Below, piece after piece: positions 16,979 to 25,566 of a stretch of DNA of 64,000 bases. The stretch comes from CBDCYS01 sp965226245 (lineage in GTDB: Bacteria > Acidobacteriota > Terriglobia > Bryobacterales > UBA6623). Location of the stretch: assembly GCA_965226245.1 (NCBI GenBank), contig CBDDCL010000015.1, positions 6,076,001 to 6,140,000 of the forward strand. Direction: 5' to 3'. The notes beneath the pieces are model-generated. The model did not search any database, was not told the origin of the DNA, and was given only the letters and a program-made list of their open reading frames with translations. How positions within the stretch are numbered: position 1 is the stretch's first letter; the number at the start of each line of letters is the position of its first letter. Position numbers and translations under genes: made by a program.

Positions 16979-18355
16979 TCAGGCTGCGGCAGCGGCGGTG
17001 AAGCCTTGATAGCTGGGATGGAGGCCCAGCGGGGCCAGTATTTCGGGGTGTTCGGCCATTTCTTTGCGCAACAGCGTGATCAGATCCAGGCAAGAAGGCC
17101 GCTTGGCGTCCCGTCGCCACTTCGGCAGCGGCGCGTACTGCTCTCCTCGCTTCGCTCCGTAGCTCTGGAGCGAAGCCAGCAGCAAAGCGCTGTAGGCCGC
17201 CACCGCCAAAACCGGCTGTTTCGGTACCGCCACCCCGTTCCACAACTGTGCCTGGCCGACTCCCAGCGTGTCCTTCTCCTCGCGGTGGTTGACTTCGATC
17301 TGCCAGCGGTTGAAGTAGATCTGCAACAGGGCTTTCGCGCTGCTGTCGAGGTCGCTGGTCAGCAAGTACGCCGGACGCCGATAGTACAAGCGGCCGCTTT
17401 TGCGCTTGCGATACGCCGTCGGCGCCACCACGAACAAGCGCAACGGCTGGCGCCGCGCTCCGCCCTGCCAAAGCACCCCGCGCAGCTGTTTGTAGCGGAT
17501 CTTGCGCCACCGGCCACCGTAGAAAATCCTGGCCCTTTGCCACTTTACCTTGCCGTCTTGACGCATTTGCTCGGGCGTGAACTTCTCGACTCCGTAAAAA
17601 CGCCGCCCCCCGGCCGGCGCCCTCCAGCACAGCCGCGCGTCCTTGCGGGCGCGGGCGATGATCTCGCTGCGCTCGCGCGGGGCCGTAAAAACTGTGCGGT
17701 TGCAAAAGCTGCCGTCGGCGGCCAGCACCATCGTCTGGCGGCGCGCCCCGGCTTCATCCAAACTCTGCCGCAACTCCCTCATCATCTCGACGAAGCGCCG
17801 CGAAAGATTGTGCTGCTTGACTTGTTCGCGGTATTGCTGGCGCTGCTCGGCGTCGGCCCGGCGGCCGGGCTTTTTCACCGCCGGAGCGTCTTGAAAGCGG
17901 ATCGGCAGCGCACGCGCGTCAACTCCCTGCTGCTCGAGCGGCAGCAGCAGCGAGGCTTGCAAGAAGCGCAATCCCAGCATCAGATTGCAATGAAACGGCG
18001 GCGACATGGGATCGCGCTGGTAGCAGGCCTGTTCGATCGAGCGGCCGGTTTTGTGCAGACGAGTGTCATCGACGGCGACGCCGATCAGAGGTCCCCGGCA
18101 CCACGCCAAAGCGCTTTCCGCAATGGGCTGAAACAACTGTTGCGGCTGCCACTGGCAGCGCGAATGCAGGAAATACTCGGCGCTCCAGCTGCGCTGCGAG
18201 CCGCCGTTGGTCCAGATGATGCGCGTCAGGGTGCGGCGTCCCAGACAGACCAGCGAACCCAGCGCCTGGCGCTGGGCGCGGAGATGCGTGCGCCGCTGGG
18301 GAAACGTCCCTCGCCAGCGGGAGGTGATCGCGGTGAAGTTCTCTAACAGTGTCAT
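16979..18355 (-). CDS. DDE transposase, IS4 superfamily (IS701-like)
   Basis: A 458-residue transposase. The first acidic residue is in GVAVDDTRL (Asp96/97), the second in VLAADGSFCNR (Asp214), and the third in the Y-x2-R-x3-E-x6-K signature YFNRWQIEVNHREEK (Tyr347, Arg350, Glu354, Lys361), characteristic of the IS4 superfamily. All catalytic residues are present and the frame is unbroken, so it may be active. The start is ATG 18355 with AAAGGAG five bases before the spacing; the stop of the upstream winged-helix gene overlaps it as ATGA, implying coupled translation. The exact IS family is uncertain (IS701 or a relative). Confidence 0.9.
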   Translation of the reverse strand: MTLLENFTAITSRWRGTFPQRRTHLRAQRQALGSLVCLGRRTLTRIIWTNGGSQRSWSAEYFLHSRCQWQPQQLFQPIAESALAWCRGPLIGVAVDDTRLHKTGRSIEQACYQRDPMSPPFHCNLMLGLRFLQASLLLPLEQQGVDARALPIRFQDAPAVKKPGRRADAEQRQQYREQVKQHNLSRRFVEMMRELRQSLDEAGARRQTMVLAADGSFCNRTVFTAPRERSEIIARARKDARLCWRAPAGGRRFYGVEKFTPEQMRQDGKVKWQRARIFYGGRWRKIRYKQLRGVLWQGGARRQPLRLFVVAPTAYRKRKSGRLYYRRPAYLLTSDLDSSAKALLQIYFNRWQIEVNHREEKDTLGVGQAQLWNGVAVPKQPVLAVAAYSALLLASLQSYGAKRGEQYAPLPKWRRDAKRPSCLDLITLLRKEMAEHPEILAPLGLHPSYQGFTAAAAA

Positions 18356-18711
18356 GGGGACTCCTTTTCTGAAGCTGGTTCCGAAGATGGTTTTCGTAAG
18401 CCAAACGTGTTCTTTCCGGTGCGGACGAAGCGGTCGCCGCGAGCGATTTTCTTCGACAAGGAGGAGACGAGGCTTTCGCGGTCGACGGCTACGCCGAAGT
18501 GGGAATGGATGCGGTCGATCAGATCGGAGACGTGGAGAGGGCTGCGGGCCTTTTTAAGTATGTCAAATGCCATATTAACCTGAGACAGACGGGAAGGCGG
18601 GCTGGAGGGAGCCGGGGGAGGATCTTTGCGGAGTCGGCGGACAGCGCGAAGCTGAGCGTCGAGGGAGGATTCGATCGTATCGAGGATAAGATCTTTGAGT
18701 TCGGAGTCCAT
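18352..18711 (-). CDS. Winged-helix (HARE-HTH-like) protein carried by the IS
   Basis: A 119-residue protein with an acidic N-terminal helix (DSELKDLILDTIESSLD), a Pro/Ser linker (31-42) and a C-terminal domain (about 48-105) whose pattern AFDILKKARSPLHVSDLIDRI ... FVRTGKNTFGL resembles HARE-HTH winged-helix domains found in the RNA polymerase delta subunit, ASXL proteins and some restriction systems. ATG 18711 is preferred over GTG 18753, which would lie upstream of the predicted transcription start. It overlaps the transposase gene. A role as regulator of transposition is an inference from position and domain. Confidence 0.72.
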   Translation of the reverse strand: MDSELKDLILDTIESSLDAQLRAVRRLRKDPPPAPSSPPSRLSQVNMAFDILKKARSPLHVSDLIDRIHSHFGVAVDRESLVSSLSKKIARGDRFVRTGKNTFGLRKPSSEPASEKESP

Positions 18712-18741
18712 GCTGAGTGGGGCCAGGGAGGTTCCAGAGTT

Positions 18742-18789
18742 AGAATGACACACTTCAGTCGGTCTGTCAACAATAAAATAGACCGACTG
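18742..18789 (-). promoter_or_regulatory. Promoter with operator-like inverted repeat
   Basis: A 10-base inverted repeat CAGTCGGTCT / AGACCGACTG (18756-18765 and 18780-18789) brackets a perfect -35 TTGACA read on the minus strand (18770-18765). A weak -10 (CATTCT, 18747-18742) follows 17 bases later. The arrangement is what an autoregulated operator for the IS operon would look like. Confidence 0.55.
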
Positions 18790-18890
18790 ACTTTATCTAG
18801 ACATGATCACGGCCTGAGAGCCAGCAACGGAGAAAGCAAGAAACCTGCTCCTCGACAAAACATCAAGCCCTCGAAATGTAGAAACTCCAG

Positions 18891-18912
18891 CGGGCGTAGC
18901 ACGCTACGCCCC
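18891..18912. repeat. 22-base palindromic repeat at the right edge of the IS
   Basis: Identical to 16939-16960 and in direct orientation with it, abutting the right terminal inverted repeat. Confidence 0.85.
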
Positions 18913-18918
18913 ACGCCT

Positions 18919-18960
18919 GGCCCGGAGGCCGACGCTGCCCGCCAGGAGGCGCGCGCCACC
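18919..18960 (+). repeat. Dispersed GC-rich repeat, family A (copy 1)
   Basis: A 42-base element starting GGCCCGGAGGCCGACGC and ending GGCGCGCGCCACC. It recurs almost unchanged at 24243-24284 and 35100-35141, always in intergenic DNA. It contains several short palindromes (GGCC.GGCC, GGCGCGCGCC). Confidence 0.85.
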
Positions 18961-19108
18961 CCAGAAAGGCCAAACTCGAGGGACCGCCGAACCCGGATGC
19001 TAAATAAAACTATTGGGCTGTGGTAAAGTGGTATATCGCTTGACCGGCGACTCGATCGCTCCCGTGTTGAACCTGCAATCTTAGCTTTACCCGCTCCCTT
19101 ATCCAGTC

Positions 19109-20155
19109 ATGATCAAAGTTGAGGGCCTAACCAAGCGTTACGGGCGTACTACCGCTGTCAGAAATATCAGCTTCGAGGTAGAGAAGGGGGAAATTGTCGG
19201 ATTTCTGGGCCCCAACGGCGCCGGGAAAACAACGACAATGCGCATCCTGACGGGTTTTCTGCCCCCCACCGAAGGCACGGCAAGTGTCGGCGGCATGGAC
19301 GTGCAGGAGCAGCCGATTGAAGTCAAACGGCGCATCGGCTACCTTCCGGAAACGCCCCCCGTCTATCCAGAAATGACGGTGTGGGACTACCTCGAATTCG
19401 TAGCGCGCCTCAAGGGAATCGCAAGCGCCGATGTCGCGGCCCGTGTGGACTCCGTGATCGATCGCTGCTCCATCGGCGGGGTGAAGGGCAAACTGAACGG
19501 CCAGCTTTCGAAAGGCTACAAACAACGGGTCGGATTGGCGCAGGCGTTGATTCATAACCCGGACGTGCTGATCTTGGACGAACCGACCGCCGGCCTCGAT
19601 CCCAAGCAAATTATTGAAGTGCGAGAGCTGATCCGCGAGCTAGGCGGAGAGCACACGATCATTCTCAGCACGCACATCCTGCCGGAGGTATCCACCACGT
19701 GCGGGCGCGTCATCATCATCAATGACGGCAAGATCGAAGCCAGCGACACGCCGGAGAACCTGACGGCGCGGCTCCAAGGACACGACTCGGTTTGGGTCGA
19801 GGTGGACGGGCCAGCTGAAGAAGTGGAGGCCAAGTTTCAGCGTATCCACGGTGTGGAGAACGTCTCCCGTAAAACGGGTCAAGCAGGCCGCGCCGCTTGG
19901 GAGGTGGAAACCGGCAAAGACCCGGCCATCCGGACTGAACTGGCACGAGCCGTGATCGAATCGGGATGGGGGCTCTACGAGATTCGGTCCGTCGGATTAA
20001 GCCTGGAAGACATCTTCCTGAAACTCACCGGGGCCGAGTCCGAGGCCGCGGAGGCCGTTGATGGCCCAGGCACGGAGGATGCCTCGGAGGAAGATTCAAC
20101 AGCGCAACCGCCGGCCGAAGACGCTCCGAAGGTTGAGAAAGGGGCCGACGCATGA
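19109..20155 (+). CDS. ABC transporter ATPase, GldA-like
   Basis: The ATP-binding subunit of an ABC-2-type exporter resembling GldA. Walker A is GPNGAGKT (34-41), the signature is LSKGYKQR (133-140, where LSGGQ is more usual), and Walker B is VLILDEPT (153-160), followed by the H-loop LSTHIL. After the nucleotide-binding domain comes a C-terminal extension with the LSLEDIFLKLT motif common in this group, then an acidic low-complexity tail (about 312-348). It overlaps the permease gene by four bases. GldA-GldF-GldG are known in Bacteroidetes gliding; here there are no other gliding genes, so the exported substrate is unknown. Confidence 0.93.
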   Translation: MIKVEGLTKRYGRTTAVRNISFEVEKGEIVGFLGPNGAGKTTTMRILTGFLPPTEGTASVGGMDVQEQPIEVKRRIGYLPETPPVYPEMTVWDYLEFVARLKGIASADVAARVDSVIDRCSIGGVKGKLNGQLSKGYKQRVGLAQALIHNPDVLILDEPTAGLDPKQIIEVRELIRELGGEHTIILSTHILPEVSTTCGRVIIINDGKIEASDTPENLTARLQGHDSVWVEVDGPAEEVEAKFQRIHGVENVSRKTGQAGRAAWEVETGKDPAIRTELARAVIESGWGLYEIRSVGLSLEDIFLKLTGAESEAAEAVDGPGTEDASEEDSTAQPPAEDAPKVEKGADA

Positions 20156-20919
20156 GAAACATTTGGACCATCGCCCGAAGGGAGCTGAATTCCTATTTCG
20201 CCTCGCCGGTCGCCTATGTTTTGCTGGCGATGTTCGCGCTGATCTTTGGCTACTTTTTCTTTAGCGCGGTCGCCTTTTTCGTGGACTATAGCGGCCGGGC
20301 CATGATGCAGGGCGGCGCTGGCCCGATGAACGTTGATCAATTCATTATTCAGCCGACGCTGGGGAACTTCAGCATTATTCTGCTTTTCTTGTCTCCGATG
20401 ATCACGATGCGGCTGTTTGCCGAAGAGAAGCGCAGCGGCACAATCGAGCTGCTGCTGACATCTCCGATTTACGACTATGAGATCATTTTCGGAAAGTGGC
20501 TCGCCGCCATGCTTCTCTATGCTTGTATGCTCGGCGTTTCGCTGCTGAGCCTGGGCATCCTGTTTATCTACAGCACGCCCGATGCGAAAGCGCTGGCGGT
20601 TGCCTATTTGGGATTGCTGCTGATGGGCGGAACGTTTCTTTCCTTGGGAACGTTTATCTCCACGCTGACTCGGAATCAAATCGTCGCCGGCGCGGTATCG
20701 TTCACGCTGTTCCTTCTCCTTTATGTTCTGGATTGGGTGAACGCCTATAGTTCATCGATGATCGGCGAGCTCTGCCAATACATCGCCATTGCTCCTCACA
20801 TACAACAGTTCTCCAGAGGAGTCATCGAACTCAAAGATACGCTTTACTACGTCAGTGCGATCGGACTGGGCCTGTTTTTGAGTAAGCGTTCAATGGAGTC
20901 TCTCCGCTGGCGAGCCTAG
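20152..20919 (+). CDS. ABC-2 type permease, GldF-like
   Basis: A 255-residue integral membrane protein with six predicted helices, starting MRNIWTIARRELNSYFASPVAYVLL as is typical for GldF/NosY-type ABC-2 permeases. The conserved stretch LSPMITMRLFAEEKRSGTIELLLTSPI is about residues 80-108. The ATG overlaps the ATPase stop, and the next gene follows 23 bases later, so the three are one operon. Confidence 0.92.
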   Translation: MRNIWTIARRELNSYFASPVAYVLLAMFALIFGYFFFSAVAFFVDYSGRAMMQGGAGPMNVDQFIIQPTLGNFSIILLFLSPMITMRLFAEEKRSGTIELLLTSPIYDYEIIFGKWLAAMLLYACMLGVSLLSLGILFIYSTPDAKALAVAYLGLLLMGGTFLSLGTFISTLTRNQIVAGAVSFTLFLLLYVLDWVNAYSSSMIGELCQYIAIAPHIQQFSRGVIELKDTLYYVSAIGLGLFLSKRSMESLRWRA

Positions 20920-20942
20920 GAGTCACGAGGGTTAGACAAACC

Positions 20943-22403
20943 ATGCGCCTAGACTTCCTAAAGACACGCCAAGCCAAGTCCGGCAGCTACATGGTGACCT
21001 ATGTCCTGGTCTTCGCCGCCATTCTGGTTGCCGTCAATTACCTGGGAGTCCGCTACAACAAGACCTACGACGCCACCGAAAACAAGCTTTATAGTCTGTC
21101 GGACCAAAGCATCAAGATACTCAACGGGCTTGAGCAAGACTTGAAGATTTATTACTTCGATCAGACGCCTTCGTTCGAGCGCGTTCGCGGCTCACTGGTG
21201 CAGTACGAAAACGCTTCCAGCCGTGTGAGCGTCAGCTACGTCGATCCCGACAGCAGGCCGGAAATAGCGAGAGAGATGAACGTCCGGACCTATGGGACGA
21301 TCTACGTCGAGTACGCCGGCAACCGGGAAGAGGCCAATTCCGCCAGCGAAGAGGACATCACCAACGCCATCATTCGCGTCAAGAAAGGGCAGGAAAAGAC
21401 CGCCTGCTTCTTGACCGGTCACGGCGAGGCTGACCCCGAGGATAGCGATCGCGAGGGTTTTGCGGGAGCAAAAGAAGAGACTGAGGGAGCCAACTACAAG
21501 ACTCAGACCATTTCGTTGTTGGAAAATCCGGAAGTCCCCCAGGACTGCACTCTTGTGGCTGTCGCCGGGCCGGCGAACGACTACCTGGAGCCCGAGATCG
21601 ACATTCTTAAGAAGTACGTCGAGAGTGGCGGCCGTATGGTCTTCATGCTGGACTACGAAAAGAGTCCGCGCCTCGTTGAAATGCTCGGCTCCTGGGGAGT
21701 CCGAGTCAAGGACGACCTCATCATCGACCTCTCCGGCATCGGACAATTGTTCGGCGGCGGGCCGCTAACCCCGCTTGTGGCGGAGTATGAGCCGCACGCC
21801 ATCACCGATGTGTTGGAGAATTTGGCGACTTTTTTCCCGATGAGCCGAACAGTGGAACCGGGTGATTCCGCCGACGGCTGGACCACCTCGAAGTTGTTCA
21901 GCACAACCGCGGGCAGTTTTGCCACTGAGGATTTTGAGGTCGTAGAAGGCGAATTGCGCCGGAATCCTGACAAGGAAACGGAAGGACCGATCTCCGTCGG
22001 AGTCGCGGCGACCTTTGAGGTGCCGTTAGAAGCGCCAAGTGGCGACGCCGAGAACGAAGACGGCGAGGACGATGAGGGCGAGGGCGAGGACGACGAGACG
22101 GATGCCGCGGCAAGCGACGATGATGCAGAGGAAGAGAAGCAGGGACGAGTCGTCGTGGTGGGCACATCCGTCTTTGCCAGAAATAACTTCCTCCGACGCG
22201 GCAGCAACCTGGATCTCTTCCTCAACATCCTCAACTGGCTCAGCTCGGACGAAGACCTCATCTCGATTCGCCCGAAGGACCCCGAAGACACGCCGCTTGA
22301 CCTTTCAAGCTCCGACATGTCGCGAGTGTTCTTCTTGACGGTCGTGGGCTTCCCGCTTGTGATTATCATTGTGGGGATCAATGCCTGGTGGCACCGGCGC
22401 TAG
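20943..22403 (+). CDS. GldG-like ABC system substrate/auxiliary protein
   Basis: A 486-residue GldG-family protein: N-terminal transmembrane helix (VTYVLVFAAILVAVNYLGV), then an extracytoplasmic region beginning YNKTYDATENKLYSLSDQSIKIL and a domain with CFLTGHGEADPED typical of this family, an acidic low-complexity segment (about residues 363-397, almost all Asp/Glu), and a C-terminal helix (FLTVVGFPLVIIIVGINAWWHRR). The two anchors place most of the protein outside the cytoplasm. It follows the permease in the same operon and is followed by the functionally linked DUF4340 gene after a 354-base gap. Confidence 0.9.
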   Translation: MRLDFLKTRQAKSGSYMVTYVLVFAAILVAVNYLGVRYNKTYDATENKLYSLSDQSIKILNGLEQDLKIYYFDQTPSFERVRGSLVQYENASSRVSVSYVDPDSRPEIAREMNVRTYGTIYVEYAGNREEANSASEEDITNAIIRVKKGQEKTACFLTGHGEADPEDSDREGFAGAKEETEGANYKTQTISLLENPEVPQDCTLVAVAGPANDYLEPEIDILKKYVESGGRMVFMLDYEKSPRLVEMLGSWGVRVKDDLIIDLSGIGQLFGGGPLTPLVAEYEPHAITDVLENLATFFPMSRTVEPGDSADGWTTSKLFSTTAGSFATEDFEVVEGELRRNPDKETEGPISVGVAATFEVPLEAPSGDAENEDGEDDEGEGEDDETDAAASDDDAEEEKQGRVVVVGTSVFARNNFLRRGSNLDLFLNILNWLSSDEDLISIRPKDPEDTPLDLSSSDMSRVFFLTVVGFPLVIIIVGINAWWHRR

Positions 22404-22757
22404 CCCGATGGTGGGAAATGCAGGCTAGCTTCAATACTCTTCACTTAGAGCCATGAGCTGCTCGTTGGGAGCGTTGAGCCGCGAAGCGGCGCCGGATCGT
22501 AGCCCATGGGTGGAGCGAAGCGGAACCCTGGGTCCGAAACCCCTCAAGGCCAAAGCCCCGAGGGGGGCATAGGAAACAAACGCGTGATTCTGATCACCGA
22601 TCCGCATGTGCCGAAAAAATACGGCGACCCTGGCAGGTCCGCCCTGACACCACCAACTGGACAGTATTGAGGCTAGCTTGATCTCGATCACGATGTTGCG
22701 CGTCGCCGATTTTCGTACTCTTTTTGATTCAATAGCCGTTCACGGGGAGGTGCGCCT
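22404..22757. other. Gap between gldG-like and DUF4340 genes
   Basis: There is no supported gene here. The middle (about 22460-22570) has short GC-rich palindromic segments around CCCATGGGTGGAGC and CCCCGAGGGGGGC, like other repeat-derived spacers in this window. The strong Shine-Dalgarno GGGGAGG for the next gene is at 22744-22750. Confidence 0.45.
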
Positions 22758-24137
22758 GTGAAACCCATGCCGCTGCTGATCGCCGTGGGGGTACTCGCCA
22801 TCCTTGGCGGTTTGGTGTATTACACGGAGGAAAACCCGCCTTCCTCCGGCGACGACAAGACGCCGATCGTCGATGTCGAGGAAGACAGTATTCAGAAAGT
22901 CATTGTCACGCGGCCGGACAAGGATCCAATCGTTTTGGAGCGAGGCGAAGACGACAAGTGGAATTTCGGCGCGCCCTTGACGGCGCCCGCGGATCAGTTC
23001 TCCATCAACTCGATGGTCTCCTCGCTGGCGTCAATGAACTCGGACCGGGTCGTCGAGGAAAATGTGATCAACTGGGCCCCCTACGGTCTCACCGGGCAAG
23101 GAACGGCTCAGGTCGAGGCTGTAGTGGAGGAAGGGGAAGATGCCAAGACCTACCGCGTGATCTTCGGCAGCGACACGCCCACCGGATCCGGCGTCTACGC
23201 CCGGCTGGAGGGCGACACGCGGCTGTTCACCGTCTACAGCTACGTCAAAACCACATTCGAGAAAGAGGTCTTCGATCTCCGCGACAAGAAGCTGCTGCAA
23301 GTGGACGAAGACAAGATTTCGCGCATTGTGCTGAATGCGGCTGCGGGATCGATCGAGTTCGGCAAGACCGGGGACGACACTTGGCAAATCCTCAGGCCCC
23401 AGCCGCTTCGAGCCGACAACTTCACCGTGGGCGATTTGGTCCGCTCCGTACGGAATGCCGAGATGATGTCCGTGCTCGAAGAGGGTGAGGAGTCGTCAGA
23501 AACATACGATTTCTCCAAGCCCGCGGCCGCTGTTGAGATCGTCGACGAAGCCGGAACGCACACCCTGACGATCGCCAAGGACAGCGATGACAACTATTAC
23601 GCCAAAAGCTCGGATCTCGAGGGCGGCGTCTACGAAGTCTCCAGCACCATGGCCGGAGGCCTCGACAAAAAGCTGGAAGACTTCCGCAACAAGAAGTTGT
23701 TCGACTTTGGCTTCCAGGAGATCGCCAAGCTGGAATTGCGGGATGGCGATACGCGAGTGGTGGCCGAGAAGAAAGAAGACAAGTGGCGCCTGACCTCCGC
23801 TGACGAGAGGGAACTCGACTCCGGCAAAGTGCAGACGGCGATCGACTGGCTGCGCGGCCTCACGGCCAAGTCGTTTACCTCCGACGACAAGGCCGATCTC
23901 GATAAATACGGCCTCTCCTCGCCTGCGATCGAAGCCAAAGTGGCGACAACGGAAGGCAGCGGGGAAGAGGTCATGATCAGCTCGCCCGAGGAGGATCTGG
24001 TCTACGCCGCCCGCGCCGGCCAGCCCAGCACCTACGAAGTCGAAAAGAGCGCCGTGGAAGCGATTCAGCAATCGATCAAAGACCTGCTCGAACAAGAAGA
24101 AGCTGAAGGCGAAGAAGACCCGCCAAACGAGCCGTGA
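22758..24137 (+). CDS. DUF4340 membrane-anchored protein
   Basis: A 459-residue protein with one N-terminal transmembrane helix (PLLIAVGVLAILGGLVYYT) and a long acidic extracytoplasmic part containing repeated DUF4340-type beta-rich units (for example VRRPDKDPIVLERGEDDKWNF-like and RDKKLLQVDEDKISRIVL, then FRNKKLFDFGFQEIAKLEL). DUF4340 genes frequently follow gldG-like genes, so it probably belongs to the same envelope system. The GTG at 22758 has GGGGAGG seven bases upstream. The C-terminus is Glu-rich. Molecular function unknown. Confidence 0.9.
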   Translation: MKPMPLLIAVGVLAILGGLVYYTEENPPSSGDDKTPIVDVEEDSIQKVIVTRPDKDPIVLERGEDDKWNFGAPLTAPADQFSINSMVSSLASMNSDRVVEENVINWAPYGLTGQGTAQVEAVVEEGEDAKTYRVIFGSDTPTGSGVYARLEGDTRLFTVYSYVKTTFEKEVFDLRDKKLLQVDEDKISRIVLNAAAGSIEFGKTGDDTWQILRPQPLRADNFTVGDLVRSVRNAEMMSVLEEGEESSETYDFSKPAAAVEIVDEAGTHTLTIAKDSDDNYYAKSSDLEGGVYEVSSTMAGGLDKKLEDFRNKKLFDFGFQEIAKLELRDGDTRVVAEKKEDKWRLTSADERELDSGKVQTAIDWLRGLTAKSFTSDDKADLDKYGLSSPAIEAKVATTEGSGEEVMISSPEEDLVYAARAGQPSTYEVEKSAVEAIQQSIKDLLEQEEAEGEEDPPNEP

Positions 24138-24200
24138 CCGTCAGGGAGCGGTTGCCGCTTCGACGCGCGGCACGCCACTGCGGCCACACTCCCTGGTTGA

Positions 24201-24284
24201 GCTCTCAGCTTGCCGCGTCGACAATCATGTCGACGCAACGTCGGCCCGGAGGCCGACGCGGCCCGCCGGGAGGCGCGCGCCACC
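24201..24284 (+). repeat. Adjacent repeats, families D and A
   Basis: 24201-24236 (GCTCTCAGCTTGCCGCGTCG and a GTCGAC hairpin) is a family D unit related to 54777-54823 and, inverted, 55421-55467. It runs directly into a family A 42-base unit at 24243-24284. Confidence 0.75.
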
Positions 24285-24372
24285 TCGCGGCTGGTCCGCG
24301 TCAGGAAACGGTCCGGCGCCAAGTCGTGGAGGCCGCGGCTTGAGGTCGTGCCGGGCCGGCTTGACGCTGATC

Positions 24373-25566
24373 CTACTTCACCGCGATTAGCGCGACCTCG
24401 ACCAAGATCTGTTCGTGATCGCCTTCCTGGAGGATCGCTACCGTCGTTCGCGCGGGCGGATTCTTGGGGAAAATCTCCCGGAACACGCCGTTCATTCCCT
24501 GAAAATCATCGCTGGTCTTTAGGTAGACATTCGCGTTGACGGCGTGGCTGTAGTCCAGCCCCGCGCCTTCCAGGTCCTTGCCGAGTTTTTCCATCGTGCC
24601 GCTCATCTGGGAGGCGATGTCCGAACCTGATTCCGGCGACGACCGCACGGGCAAATAGACGGTGCCGTCAACCTGCGGCCCCTTACCCGCGAAGAAAGTG
24701 ATCTCGGTGCTGATCGTTCCCGGCAGCCTGGGGAGACAGAGGTTCGAGCGCGGATGCGTCACGCCCGCCGGAAAGCTCGACTCGAATGCACGGTCTAGTT
24801 CGGCGCGCTTGTCACAGCCCAGGAAGTAGGCGTTGGTGTAAACAACGTCTTCCAGTCCCAAGCCCGCGGCTTTGACGACTTCGTGGATGTTCTGAATCGC
24901 CTGAGCAGCTTGGGCTCCAACCGATTCGGCGATCTCGTTCGTTTCAGGATCACGGCCGCCCTGTCCTGAAAGATAGAGCGCATCGCCGGCCCTTACTCCG
25001 GGGGAATACGGCCCCATCGCGGCGGGAATGGTCCCTTCCGCGGGCCGAACCACCTCGATGCGAGACTTGTCCGCGAACGCGATGCAACTGATTTCGACAT
25101 GAGCCGTGCCTACGAGTCCGGCGATCTCGAGAGTCGTTCGCGCGGGATAGCGCCCAGTCTCGAAAAAGCCGCCATAGGTCTCGTTCATCGGCTGGTAGTT
25201 GTCCATGTCATCCAGCAAGACGTGGCATTTGACCAGGTTGGCGTAGTCGAGCTCCGCTGCCTTGAGGATGAGACCTATGTTCTCCATCGCCAATTTGGTC
25301 TGGCTGGCAATGTCTTCGGGTAGTTCGCGAGTCGCTTGGTCACGACCCACCTGACCCGCAAGATAAAGCGTGTCGCCCGCCAGCACGCCCGGACTAAAGG
25401 GGCTGCCTTCGGCGAACTCCGCTGGATAGATAATCTTTCGCCCGGCGCCGCCGGATGTGCTTGCAGGTTCGGCAGGGGGCTCTTCCGGGGCTCCTCCGCA
25501 GGCGCCCAGCAGCAAGATCAAGCAAACTGGAATCAGACGAAAGGAACTGTTCTTCGGACAACTCAT
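24373..25566 (-). CDS. Lipoprotein with three RidA-like (YjgF/UK114) domains
   Basis: A 397-residue protein starting with a lipoprotein signal (LIPVCLILLLGAC, lipobox Cys at about 22), then a Pro/Ser linker and three successive RidA-family domains: about 50-165 (SPGVLAGDTLYLAGQVGRD ... VEISCIAF), about 175-295 (PAAMGPYSPGVRAGDALYLSGQGGRD ...), and about 296-397 (VDGTVYLPVRSS ... RTTVAILQEGDHEQILVEVALIAV). Cytosolic RidA deaminates reactive enamines and is a homotrimer, so a tethered pseudo-trimer in the envelope is suggested. ATG 25566 has AAGGAG nine bases upstream; 35 codons of open frame before it lack protein character. Domain calls are confident; export of a RidA fold is unusual. Confidence 0.85.
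   Translation of the reverse strand: MSCPKNSSFRLIPVCLILLLGACGGAPEEPPAEPASTSGGAGRKIIYPAEFAEGSPFSPGVLAGDTLYLAGQVGRDQATRELPEDIASQTKLAMENIGLILKAAELDYANLVKCHVLLDDMDNYQPMNETYGGFFETGRYPARTTLEIAGLVGTAHVEISCIAFADKSRIEVVRPAEGTIPAAMGPYSPGVRAGDALYLSGQGGRDPETNEIAESVGAQAAQAIQNIHEVVKAAGLGLEDVVYTNAYFLGCDKRAELDRAFESSFPAGVTHPRSNLCLPRLPGTISTEITFFAGKGPQVDGTVYLPVRSSPESGSDIASQMSGTMEKLGKDLEGAGLDYSHAVNANVYLKTSDDFQGMNGVFREIFPKNPPARTTVAILQEGDHEQILVEVALIAVK

Larger units (their letters stand above)
16961..18890 (-). mobile_element. IS4-superfamily insertion sequence with two genes
   Basis: The element is 1930 bases long and bounded by 17-base perfect inverted repeats (CTGGAGTTTCTACATTT at 16961-16977 and its complement at 18874-18890). 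It carries a DDE transposase whose stop codon lies almost in the left repeat, and upstream a small winged-helix gene overlapping the transposase start by four bases. Identical 22-base palindromes flank both ends. Whether these are a long target duplication or a pair of pre-existing repeats cannot be decided here. Confidence 0.85.

Noticed and set aside
16730..18346. Very long open frame on the plus strand through the IS4-type element
   Set aside because: It is antisense to the transposase with its DDE and YREK motifs; its composition (Arg/Gln/Pro-rich) is that of a shadow frame.
22431..22691. 86-codon frame on the minus strand
   Set aside because: It lies over repeat-like palindromic DNA with no start signal and no recognisable protein.
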